Positions 1 through 6,170 of a stretch of 6,352 nt of DNA are shown in pieces (within the stretch, counting starts at the first letter, position 1; every line of letters starts with the position of its first letter). The DNA is from an uncultured Dechloromonas sp. (GTDB taxonomy: Bacteria; Pseudomonadota; Gammaproteobacteria; Burkholderiales; Rhodocyclaceae), in the NCBI GenBank assembly GCA_946477505.1, contig CAMKYP010000238.1, positions 1 through 6,352 on the forward strand, read 5' to 3'. The notes below the pieces were generated by a model. The model had not been told where the DNA came from. It saw nothing but the letters and a program-made list of their open reading frames with translations, and searched no databases. The translations under genes were made by a program, and so were the position numbers.

Positions 1-478
1 CATGCTGGCTCCGAAGATCGAAGCCAAGATGCTGCAGGAACTCGGCATCAAGAAGACTGACAAGGTCCTGGAAATCGGTACCGGCAGCGGCTACATGGCT
101 GCCTTGCTGGCAGCGCGCGCCGAGCATGTGGTGACCGTCGAAATCCGCCCGGAAATTGCCGCAACCGCCAAGGAAAACCTGGCGCGCGCCGGTGTCAGTA
201 ACGTTTCGATTGAAGTAGGCAACGGCATTAACGGCTGGTCGCAGCGCGGCCCCTACGATGCCATCGTCGTCTCCGGCTCCGTCCCCACCGTTTCCCCCTC
301 CCTGCTCAAGCAATTGCGCGTCGGCGGCCGCCTCGCCGTCATCACCGGTGAAGCACCGGTGATGGAAGCTCAGTTGATCACCTGCACGGCTGAGGGAACC
401 TATAACACCGTCAACCTCTTCGAGACTGTCGTTCCCGTACTCGACGGCGCTGACGCCAAAGATCAATTCTCCTTCTGA
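1..478 (+). CDS. pcm: Protein-L-isoaspartate O-methyltransferase-like protein, 5'-truncated by window edge
   Basis: This is the C-terminal 158 residues of a SAM-dependent methyltransferase of the protein-L-isoaspartate O-methyltransferase (PCMT) family, cytosolic enzymes that methylate isoaspartyl residues in damaged proteins. The reading frame is open to the left edge and the first visible ATG (base 2) falls inside the conserved domain, so about 60 N-terminal residues are probably missing. Seen: SAM motif I VLEIGTGSG at visible residues 22-30, the acidic residue of the second strand (VEI, E47), the G-N-G-x-x-G-W loop at 73-79, PYDAIVVSGS at 84-93 and a closing VGGRLAVITGE strand. Two positions differ from classical Pcm: the substrate-side TISQP segment reads MLAPK, and the usual GDG is GNG. 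The stop TGA shares one base with the next ATG, implying translational coupling to the rhodanese gene. The family call is firm; whether it repairs isoaspartate is not. Confidence 0.88.
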   Translation, partial: MLAPKIEAKMLQELGIKKTDKVLEIGTGSGYMAALLAARAEHVVTVEIRPEIAATAKENLARAGVSNVSIEVGNGINGWSQRGPYDAIVVSGSVPTVSPSLLKQLRVGGRLAVITGEAPVMEAQLITCTAEGTYNTVNLFETVVPVLDGADAKDQFSF

Positions 479-801
479 TGCAACAGCTTCGCGTACAACA
501 ACTCGCCGAATGGCTGGCCGACGAAAACCGGCCCGACCCCGTCCTGCTTGATGTGCGCGAACCATGGGAAACAGAGCTCTGCCAGTTGGCGGACTCCCTG
601 CACATCCCGATGCATCTCGTTCCGATACGCTGCGAGGAAATCGACCCCAGCCGCGACGTCGTGGTGATTTGCCACCACGGCAGTCGTAGCCTGCAGGTTG
701 CCATGTTCCTCGAACGTAAGGGCTTCGGCTCGGTGCTCAACCTGATGGGGGGCGTCGATGCATGGGCGGGGGAAATCGATCCGAATATGCGTCGCTACTG
801 A
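478..801 (+). CDS. Single-domain rhodanese-like protein
   Basis: This 107-residue cytosolic protein consists of one rhodanese domain, a fold that carries sulfane sulfur on a cysteine as a persulfide and passes it to an acceptor. Seen: the LLDVREPWE motif at residues 23-31, where the Asp-Val-Arg is typical of the family; the active-site loop C65-H-H-G-S-R70 following a hydrophobic strand (VVVI); and the C-terminal NLMGGVDAWA signature at 88-97. The candidate catalytic Cys65 is present, so it looks active. Length matches stand-alone GlpE/PspE-size rhodaneses. No signal peptide is visible. The ATG overlaps the upstream stop as TGATG with no clear Shine-Dalgarno sequence, so translation probably depends on re-initiation from the methyltransferase. 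The tolC-like gene follows 7 bp later. The physiological sulfur acceptor cannot be read from the sequence. Confidence 0.93.
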   Translation: MQQLRVQQLAEWLADENRPDPVLLDVREPWETELCQLADSLHIPMHLVPIRCEEIDPSRDVVVICHHGSRSLQVAMFLERKGFGSVLNLMGGVDAWAGEIDPNMRRY

Positions 802-808
802 GGATGTC

Positions 809-2134
809 ATGAAAAAACTGGCCTGGCTTTTCCTCTCCCCCCTGCTCGCCACCCCGCTCTGTGCCGCCGACCTGATGCAGGTTTATCGCGAGGCCCAGAC
901 CAACGACCCGACTTTTGCCGCCGCCCGCGCAACACTCGACGCCGGGCAGGAAAAGCAGCCGCAGGCGCGCGCCGGACTGCTGCCCAGCCTCTCGCTGTCG
1001 GGCAATACGACATGGAATGAAAACGAGCTGTCCACGCACAACGGCCCGACTTTCGCCAAGCCCAAATACAACGCCAACGGTTACCAGCTCACCCTCTCGC
1101 AACCTTTGTTCCGCTGGCAGAACTGGATCGCTTACGATCAGTCCAAGATGCAGGTTGCCCAAGCCGAAGCCAATTTCGGCCTGGCCCGGCAGGATTTGAT
1201 CCTGCGTGTCGCCCAGGCTTATTTCGATGTGCTTTACGCCCAGGAAAGCCTGGCCGCCGTAAAAGCCAACAAACAGGCCATTGCGCAACAACTGGAGCTC
1301 GCGAAGAAGAGCTTCGAGGTCGGCACGGCGACTATCACCGATACGCACGAAGCGCAGGCACGCTACGATCTGGCCAGCGCGCAGGAAATCGCTGCAGAAA
1401 GCGATCTCGAGGTCAAGCTACGCGCCCTGCAGGCCATCATTGGCCAGGAGCCCGGCGCCCTCGCCCAACTACGCAAGACGGCGGAACTGACGGCGCCGCA
1501 ACCGGGCAACATGGCGGAATGGGTCAATGCGGCCGAAACCGGTAGCCTGAACGTACAAGTTCAGCAATACAACGCGAGCATCGCCGCCCGAGAAGTCGAC
1601 AAGCAACGCGCCGGGCATTACCCGACCATTGACGCGGTCGCCAACGTCGGCCACTCCAAGAGCTACACGCCGGTCTTCGGCACTTATGACACCGAGTATC
1701 AGAACGTAGGCATCCAGCTCACGATCCCGCTCTTCCAGGGTGGCTTCACCGCATCCCGCCAGCGCGAGGCCAGCGCCAACCGTGCCGCATCCGAATCGGC
1801 ACTGGAAGCGGCCAAGCGCAGCGCGGCACTGGGGGCGCGACAGTCCTATCTCGGCGTCGTCAATGGCTTGGCCCAGGTCAAGGCCCTGAAGGCAGCGCTC
1901 ATCTCGTCGCAGTCGGCGCTGGAATCGAACAAACTGGGCTACGAGGTCGGCGTACGCATCAACATCGATGTCCTGAATGCCGAGAACCAAGTCTACGTTA
2001 CCCGTCGCGACCTGGCGAAGGCCACGCTCGACACGCTGATGGCACAGCTGCGCCTGAAGTCGACCACCGGTGCCCTCGGCGACGACGACATTGCCCAGAT
2101 CAACGCGCTGCTCGATCCGTCCACTGCGCAATAA
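809..2134 (+). CDS. tolC: TolC-family outer membrane channel protein
   Basis: This 441-residue protein is the outer-membrane/periplasmic channel of tripartite type I secretion or drug efflux systems. A Sec signal peptide covers residues 1-19 (MKK, hydrophobic stretch, cleavage probably at LCA|ADL); the mature start ADLMQVYREAQ closely resembles that of E. coli TolC. The two structural repeats are visible: RAGLLPSLSLSG (54-65) pairs with RAGHYPTIDAVA (267-278), and FEVGTATITDTHEAQARYD (169-187) pairs with YEVGVRINIDVLNAENQVY (378-396). Family length is normal. I chose ATG 809 over an in-frame ATG at 758 because 809 begins the signal peptide and has GAGG at 800-803 just upstream; 758 would add 17 polar residues and overlap the rhodanese gene. 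No ABC transporter or membrane-fusion partner is visible, so its substrates are unknown. The last 35 bases overlap the 3' end of waaA on the other strand. The symbol is by family, not proven orthology. Confidence 0.94.
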   Translation: MKKLAWLFLSPLLATPLCAADLMQVYREAQTNDPTFAAARATLDAGQEKQPQARAGLLPSLSLSGNTTWNENELSTHNGPTFAKPKYNANGYQLTLSQPLFRWQNWIAYDQSKMQVAQAEANFGLARQDLILRVAQAYFDVLYAQESLAAVKANKQAIAQQLELAKKSFEVGTATITDTHEAQARYDLASAQEIAAESDLEVKLRALQAIIGQEPGALAQLRKTAELTAPQPGNMAEWVNAAETGSLNVQVQQYNASIAAREVDKQRAGHYPTIDAVANVGHSKSYTPVFGTYDTEYQNVGIQLTIPLFQGGFTASRQREASANRAASESALEAAKRSAALGARQSYLGVVNGLAQVKALKAALISSQSALESNKLGYEVGVRINIDVLNAENQVYVTRRDLAKATLDTLMAQLRLKSTTGALGDDDIAQINALLDPSTAQ

Positions 2135-3359
2135 GCCCCAGCATACGCTCTGCTGCCCCCTGATGCGCTTGGGCAAATTCGGCCGAAGCCCGGCGCATGG
2201 CATGCAGGCGTCCCGCATCGCGCAATAGTGCGGCAACACGCTCCCCCAAAGCATCTGCATCGTCAACGCGCTGCGCCGCGCCGGCGGCGATGGCGTCCTC
2301 GGTAGCCTGCAGGAAATTGAAGGTATGCGGCCCGACCAGTGCGGGACACCCGCAGGCAGCCGCCTCGATCAGATTCTGCCCACCCAGCGGCAAGAGGCTG
2401 CCACCGATGAAGGCAAGGTCGGCCAGGGTGTAGTATGCAGCCATCTCCCCCATGCTGTCGCCCAGCCAGACCACCGCATCGCCATCCGGCAAACCCTCGC
2501 TGCGGCGAACCGAACGCAAGCCCTGCTGCCGCAGCAGTGCAGCAACTTCGTCAAAACGCTGCGGATGGCGAGGCACCAGCACCAGCAAGGCATTGGGAAC
2601 GGCGACACGACGCCATGCCTCCAGAATCAGGGCTTCCTCTCCCTCGCGGGTACTCGCCGCCAACCATACCGGGCGCAAGCCGATCGCCTGACGCCATTGT
2701 TGCCCCAAGGCGATCTTGTCTGCCGGCGGACGAACGTCGAATTTGAGGTTGCCGGCCACCGCAATCTCTTTGACACCCAACGCAAGCAGGCGGCCCGCAT
2801 CTCCCCGGGTCTGGGCAGCCACCCCGGAAAGCGCCGCAAATGCGGGCCCGGCCAGATGCCGGAAACGGGCGTAACCGCGCGCCGAGCGCGCCGACAGCCG
2901 GGCATTGGCAAGCACGACCGGCACGCCGGCATGCCGGGCCGCCTGCAATAGATTCGGCCAGATTTCGGTTTCCATCAGGACTCCGAAAGCGGGCGAAAAA
3001 TGCTTGAAAAAGCGGGCGACCGCCCCCGGATAGTCATAGGGCAGGTAAGCCTGGATGACCCGCTCGCCGTAGACCTCGCGACCGGCAGCCCGTCCGGTCG
3101 GCGTCATGCCGGTGAGCAGGATGCCGTGATCGGGCCAGCGAGCCATCAGGCCCTCGATGAGCGGCTGGGCGGCCCGCGTCTCGCCGACCGAAACGGCATG
3201 CACCCAAATCAGCTTCGATGGCACCGTCCCCGGATAAAAACCATAGCGTTCTCCGAGATGCTGCAGGTATTCCGGCTGCTTGCGAGCGCGCCAGGCCAGA
3301 CGCAGCCAGATCAGCGGCGTGATCGCGAACAGTAACAGCGAATAGGCCAGGCGGGCCAT
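2100..3359 (-). CDS. waaA: 3-deoxy-D-manno-octulosonic acid (Kdo) transferase
   Basis: This 419-residue enzyme (also KdtA) transfers Kdo from CMP-Kdo to the lipid A precursor, the first step of LPS inner-core assembly on the cytoplasmic face of the inner membrane. Seen: an N-terminal membrane anchor at about residues 3-21, GERYGFYPG (36-44), HAVSVGE with the expected catalytic base Glu60, MTPTGR (85-90), LPYDYPGA (106-113), METEIWPN (129-136), ANARLSARSARGYA (151-164), NLKFD (204-208), LVPRHPQRF (261-269), GDSMGEM (300-306), IGGSL (318-322) and GPHTFNF (343-349), all hallmark WaaA segments in the right order. I chose ATG 3359, whose A is also the last base of the waaC stop (TGATG). A GTG at 3377 would add six residues and overlap waaC by 19 bp. 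Length equals E. coli WaaA. Whether it adds one or two Kdo residues cannot be judged. The 3' end overlaps the tolC-like gene by 35 bp. Confidence 0.96.
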   Translation of the reverse strand: MARLAYSLLLFAITPLIWLRLAWRARKQPEYLQHLGERYGFYPGTVPSKLIWVHAVSVGETRAAQPLIEGLMARWPDHGILLTGMTPTGRAAGREVYGERVIQAYLPYDYPGAVARFFKHFSPAFGVLMETEIWPNLLQAARHAGVPVVLANARLSARSARGYARFRHLAGPAFAALSGVAAQTRGDAGRLLALGVKEIAVAGNLKFDVRPPADKIALGQQWRQAIGLRPVWLAASTREGEEALILEAWRRVAVPNALLVLVPRHPQRFDEVAALLRQQGLRSVRRSEGLPDGDAVVWLGDSMGEMAAYYTLADLAFIGGSLLPLGGQNLIEAAACGCPALVGPHTFNFLQATEDAIAAGAAQRVDDADALGERVAALLRDAGRLHAMRRASAEFAQAHQGAAERMLGLIAQWTDRAAR

Positions 3360-4312
3360 CAGGCGAGCCCCACACACAATTCACCAAGCACGGCATCGGC
3401 CGAAGGCGTTTGCGCCTTGCCCCCAAGATTGCGATGGAAACCCGCCCCCAGGACACCGGTCAGGCCGGGATCTGTAGCGGTATAGATGGCCACGGTCGGT
3501 ATTTTCAGGGCAACCGCCAAGTGCGTCAGCCCGGTATCGACACCGACGGCCGCACGCGCGCCCGACAACAGCGAGGCCAGCTCGGGAATGCTCATCGGCG
3601 GGGCCGCCAGCGCACCGGGAATGGCCGCCGCCAGACGTGCGGCCCGCTCGCGCTCGAGCGCGCTGCCGCCGGGAAGGACGGCGCCGAATCCCTGGCTGTT
3701 GAGCGAACGCCCCAACGCGAGCCAGTTGGCTTCCGGCCACAATTTGTCGTCGCGGCTGGTCGCCGTCAGAAAGACCACATAAGGACGATGCGGCAACCAG
3801 GAAAAGCTGGCCGGCGGCGTTTCGATGCCGTAATCCGGCTCGCCTTCGGCCTGATAACCGAGCGCCGCAGCAACCAAGCGGCGATTGCGTATTACGGCGT
3901 GCAGATCACGGGAAACATGGAAATGACGGTTGTACCAGCGGGCTGCCGCCGGCTCGCGGGCGGCATCGGCCGCATAGCCAAGGCGCGGCCCCTTTGCCCG
4001 GCTGGCGATCAACGCGCTTTTCAGCAGGCCCTGCGTATCAATGATCGCATCATAGGTTTCGCTCGCCAGCTGACGGCGGAATTCGGTCATTTCCCGCCAG
4101 GTTGCAACCTGGAGCAATTTCTTGCGCCAACGACGAATGGCGACGGGAATTACGCGGCCAACTCCCGGATGCAAGCGCGGAATGGCCGAAAAGCTTTCCT
4201 CCACGCACCAATCGATCTGCGCTTGCGGAACATGCCGGCGGATATCGCTGATGGCCGGCAAATTGTGTATAACATCGCCGAGCGAGGAAGTTTTCACGAT
4301 CAAAATGCGCAT
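3359..4312 (-). CDS. waaC: LPS heptosyltransferase I
   Basis: This 317-residue GT9-family enzyme adds the first L-glycero-D-manno-heptose, from ADP-heptose, onto Kdo of the LPS inner core at the cytoplasmic membrane face. Seen: the N-terminal MRILIVKTSSLGDVIHNLPA strand-helix (1-20) with the expected catalytic Asp13; the VIPVAIRRWRK segment (54-64) typical of WaaC; IIDTQGLLKSA (90-100); AREPAAARWYNR (118-129); TSRDDKLWP (185-193) with the conserved Lys190; and VDTGLTHLA (258-266), which with TDPGL (280-284) forms the nucleotide-sugar site. These separate it from heptosyltransferase II (WaaF). Length is normal. The ATG starts the first beta strand directly, so the start is secure, though no strong Shine-Dalgarno lies upstream. 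It is the first gene of a leftward two-gene operon with waaA and probably uses the promoter-like TATAAT at 4345-4350. Confidence 0.96.
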   Translation of the reverse strand: MRILIVKTSSLGDVIHNLPAISDIRRHVPQAQIDWCVEESFSAIPRLHPGVGRVIPVAIRRWRKKLLQVATWREMTEFRRQLASETYDAIIDTQGLLKSALIASRAKGPRLGYAADAAREPAAARWYNRHFHVSRDLHAVIRNRRLVAAALGYQAEGEPDYGIETPPASFSWLPHRPYVVFLTATSRDDKLWPEANWLALGRSLNSQGFGAVLPGGSALERERAARLAAAIPGALAAPPMSIPELASLLSGARAAVGVDTGLTHLAVALKIPTVAIYTATDPGLTGVLGAGFHRNLGGKAQTPSADAVLGELCVGLA

Positions 4313-4318
4313 CGGCAG

Positions 4319-4324
4319 ATAAAA
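4319..4324 (+). promoter_or_regulatory. Weak candidate -10 element for the rightward glycosyltransferase unit
   Basis: TAAAAT matches the -10 consensus at five of six positions and lies 27 bp upstream of the glycosyltransferase ATG, giving a leader of about 20 nt. A partial -35 (TTCACG, 4293-4298, inside waaC) sits 20 bp upstream, longer than the preferred 17. This is the most plausible position seen for a rightward promoter, but the evidence is thin. Confidence 0.25.
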
Positions 4325-4344
4325 TCACGACTTTCGAAGCCGCA

Positions 4345-4350
4345 ATTATA
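4345..4350 (-). promoter_or_regulatory. Candidate -10 element for waaC-waaA
   Basis: On the minus strand this hexamer reads TATAAT, a perfect sigma-70 -10 consensus, with 32 bases between it and the waaC ATG. Transcription would start near base 4338 and give a leader of about 25 nt. No good -35 lies at the usual spacing: the best nearby match, CTGACG at 4364-4369, has a 13-bp spacer, which is too short. No TGn extended -10 is present. The element is therefore a candidate only. Confidence 0.42.
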
Positions 4351-4351
4351 A

Positions 4352-5122
4352 ATGCCAGCCACGCGTCAGCCGCTTTCCGTTGCGATCATCACGCTCAATG
4401 CCGCCTCCCAATTGGAGGACTGCCTGAAAAGCGCGCGCTTTGCCGACGACATCGTGGTAGTCGACTCCGGCAGCACGGATGACACGCAGGCTCTGGCCAT
4501 GCGCTATGGCGCCCGGGTCATCGATCAGCCCTGGCTGGGTTTCGGGCCCCAGAAACAGTTTGCCGTCGAATCGGCCAAATACGACTGGGTTCTCTGCCTG
4601 GATGCCGACGAGCGCGTATCGCCCGATCTGCAGGAATCCATCGAGCAAGCCCTGCGGGCACCGCTTGCCAGCGCCTTCCGCTTTCCCCGCTGCAACAACT
4701 TCCTCGGCCGTTACCTGAAACACGGCGAAGGCTACCCTGACTGGTCGCTGCGCCTGTTCGACCGCCGTCACGCCCGCTGGTCCGACGATGCGGTGCATGA
4801 AAAAGTCATCACCGAGGCCGCCGTCGGCACTCTGAAGGGCGACTTGCTCCACGACTCGGCCGAGACACTGGCCGCTTACCTGACCAAGCAGAACCGCTAC
4901 ACCACGCTGGCCGCCGAGATGGCCCTGCAAGCCGGCAAGCGCGCATCGTTCGCGCGCATCGCATTCAGCCCCATCGTCCGCTTCATCAAGTTCTACGTGA
5001 TTCGCCAGGGTTTCCGCGATGGGCTGCCCGGCTTGATCCACATTGCCATCGGCTGCACGAACAGCTTCCTGAAGTATGCCAAGATGCTGGAACGGCAAAA
5101 ATCCGATGCTGCGCTGCGGTAA
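4352..5122 (+). CDS. Family 2 glycosyltransferase, WaaE/KdtX-type LPS core
   Basis: This 256-residue protein is a GT-A fold glycosyltransferase of family 2, resembling the WaaE/KdtX/LgtF group that adds a beta-linked glucose to the first heptose of the LPS inner core. Seen: an N-terminal SVAIITLN strand (9-16), FADDIVVVDSGSTDDT (30-45) with the nucleotide-binding Asp residues, GFGPQKQFA (63-71), the metal-binding DAD at 84-86 in LCLDADERVSP, FLGRYLKHGEGYPDWSLRLF (117-136) and VHEKV (148-152), a signature of this subgroup. The C-terminal part (roughly 205-245) is hydrophobic and basic and may associate with the membrane. An in-frame TAA directly precedes the ATG, fixing it as the furthest upstream start; no Shine-Dalgarno is evident. 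Placement beside waaC and waaA supports a core role. The sugar donor and acceptor are inferred, so no symbol is assigned. Confidence 0.9.
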   Translation: MPATRQPLSVAIITLNAASQLEDCLKSARFADDIVVVDSGSTDDTQALAMRYGARVIDQPWLGFGPQKQFAVESAKYDWVLCLDADERVSPDLQESIEQALRAPLASAFRFPRCNNFLGRYLKHGEGYPDWSLRLFDRRHARWSDDAVHEKVITEAAVGTLKGDLLHDSAETLAAYLTKQNRYTTLAAEMALQAGKRASFARIAFSPIVRFIKFYVIRQGFRDGLPGLIHIAIGCTNSFLKYAKMLERQKSDAALR

Positions 5123-5142
5123 AATATCGTGATCATTTCTTT

Positions 5143-5146
5143 GAGG
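5143..5146 (+). promoter_or_regulatory. Ribosome binding site deciding a GTG start
   Basis: GAGG lies 7 bases before the GTG at 5154, an ideal Shine-Dalgarno spacing. This supports GTG as the true start of the epimerase gene, which the protein alignment also requires because the nucleotide-binding strand begins at residue 2. Confidence 0.75.
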
Positions 5147-5153
5147 TAGTTTT

Positions 5154-6161
5154 GTGAAAATTCTCGTCACCGGCGCCGCCGGATTCATTGGCATGACCAC
5201 CTCCCTGCGCCTGCTGGCGCGTGGCGACGAAGTCGTCGGCCTCGACAACCTCAACGACTATTACGAGGTATCGCTCAAGGAAAGCCGCCTGAAGCGCCTG
5301 ACTGCGCTGCCCGGCTTCCGTTTCGTCAAGCTCGACGTCGGCGACCGGGCTGGCATGGAAAAGCTGTTTGCCGAGGAAAAGTTCGACAAGGTCATCCACT
5401 TGGCCGCCCAGGCCGGTGTGCGCTATTCGATCCAGAATCCACACGCCTATGTCGACAGCAACCTGGTCGGTTTCATCAATATCCTTGAGGGCTGTCGTCA
5501 CCACAAGGTCCAGCATCTGGTCTACGCCTCCAGCTCCAGCGTTTATGGCGGCAACACCAAAATGCCCTTCTCCGAGCACGACAGCGTAGATCACCCGGTC
5601 AGCCTGTACGCCGCAACCAAGAAGGCCAACGAGCTGATGGCCCACACCTACAGCCACCTTTACGACCTGCCGACCACCGGCTTGCGCTTCTTCACGGTCT
5701 ATGGACCCTGGGGTCGCCCGGACATGGCGCTCTTCCTGTTCACCAAGGCTATCCTCGAAGGCCGGCCGATCGACGTGTTCAACCACGGCAACATGAAGCG
5801 CGATTTCACCTACGTCGATGACATCGTCGAAGGCGTAATCCGCGTCCTGGACCGCAATGCTGCGGCCAACCCGGACTACGACCCGATTGCCGCCGACCCG
5901 GCAACCAGCAATGTGCCCTACCGTGTCTTCAACATCGGCAACAACAATCCGGTGCAACTGCTCGATTTCATCGGCGCCATCGAGGATGCGTTGGGCCAGA
6001 AGGCCGAGAAGCGCCTGCTCCCGCTGCAGGATGGCGACGTGCCGGCCACCTACGCCAATACCGATCAACTCAACGACTGGGTCGGCTTCGTCCCGGGCAC
6101 CACGGTACAGGAAGGCGTCGGTCGCTTCGTCGCCTGGTATCGCGATTACTACAAGGTCTAA
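5154..6161 (+). CDS. UDP-glucuronate 4-epimerase (NAD-dependent epimerase/dehydratase family)
   Basis: This 335-residue extended short-chain dehydrogenase/reductase interconverts UDP-glucuronate and UDP-galacturonate in the cytoplasm, supplying galacturonic acid for LPS or other surface glycans. Seen: the Rossmann GAAGFIG motif at 7-13, Asp31 (LDNLNDYY) for the NAD ribose, HLAAQAGVRYS (82-92), the YASSSSVYG strand (124-132) carrying the active-site serine, the catalytic Y152-A-A-T-K156, LRFFTVYGPWGRPDMA (177-192) and MKRDFTYVDDI (214-224). The NLNDYY, AGVRYS and GPWGRPDMA segments are typical of the CapI/LpsL/Gla glucuronate epimerases rather than GalE. Length is normal. It starts with GTG behind a good GAGG site. 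It follows the glycosyltransferase by 31 bp and precedes glmS by 9 bp, so the three genes are probably cotranscribed. Symbols in use include gla, uge, lpsL and capI; I assign none. Confidence 0.93.
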   Translation: MKILVTGAAGFIGMTTSLRLLARGDEVVGLDNLNDYYEVSLKESRLKRLTALPGFRFVKLDVGDRAGMEKLFAEEKFDKVIHLAAQAGVRYSIQNPHAYVDSNLVGFINILEGCRHHKVQHLVYASSSSVYGGNTKMPFSEHDSVDHPVSLYAATKKANELMAHTYSHLYDLPTTGLRFFTVYGPWGRPDMALFLFTKAILEGRPIDVFNHGNMKRDFTYVDDIVEGVIRVLDRNAAANPDYDPIAADPATSNVPYRVFNIGNNNPVQLLDFIGAIEDALGQKAEKRLLPLQDGDVPATYANTDQLNDWVGFVPGTTVQEGVGRFVAWYRDYYKV

Positions 6162-6170
6162 GGAACAGCT

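Larger units (their letters stand above)
4313..4351. promoter_or_regulatory. Divergent intergenic region between waaC and the family 2 glycosyltransferase
   Basis: These 39 bp separate two genes read in opposite directions and are distinctly AT-richer than the flanking coding sequence. They must hold, or lie within, the promoters and leader sequences of both the waaC-waaA unit (leftward) and the glycosyltransferase unit (rightward), unless one of these is read from elsewhere. Neither side shows a strong Shine-Dalgarno sequence. The space is too short for two separate full promoters, so the -35 elements would have to lie inside the opposing coding regions. Confidence 0.55.

Noticed and set aside
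758..808. Upstream ATG extension of the tolC-like gene
   Set aside because: It would add 17 polar residues ahead of a good signal peptide and overlap the rhodanese gene; ATG 809 has its own ribosome binding site.
2139..2155. Possible terminator hairpin after the tolC-like gene (CAGCA/TGCTG stem, 7-base loop)
   Set aside because: The stem is only 5 bp, no T-run follows, and it lies within the waaA coding sequence.
1469..2266. 265-codon minus-strand open frame across the tolC-like gene
   Set aside because: It is antisense to a clear TolC-family protein and overlaps waaA in another frame, with no family signature.
3360..3377. GTG start at 3377 for waaA
   Set aside because: It would extend the protein by six residues not expected in WaaA and overlap waaC by 19 bp; the TGATG-coupled ATG at 3359 fits the family N terminus.
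3410..4351. 313-codon plus-strand open frame opposite waaC
   Set aside because: It is fully antisense to a confidently identified waaC, its translation is rich in Arg, Gln and Gly with no recognisable domain, and it is explained by GC-rich codon bias.
5120..5125. TAAAAT as a -10 element for an internal promoter before the epimerase
   Set aside because: It overlaps the glycosyltransferase stop codon and no -35-like sequence lies at a suitable distance, so readthrough from the upstream gene is simpler.
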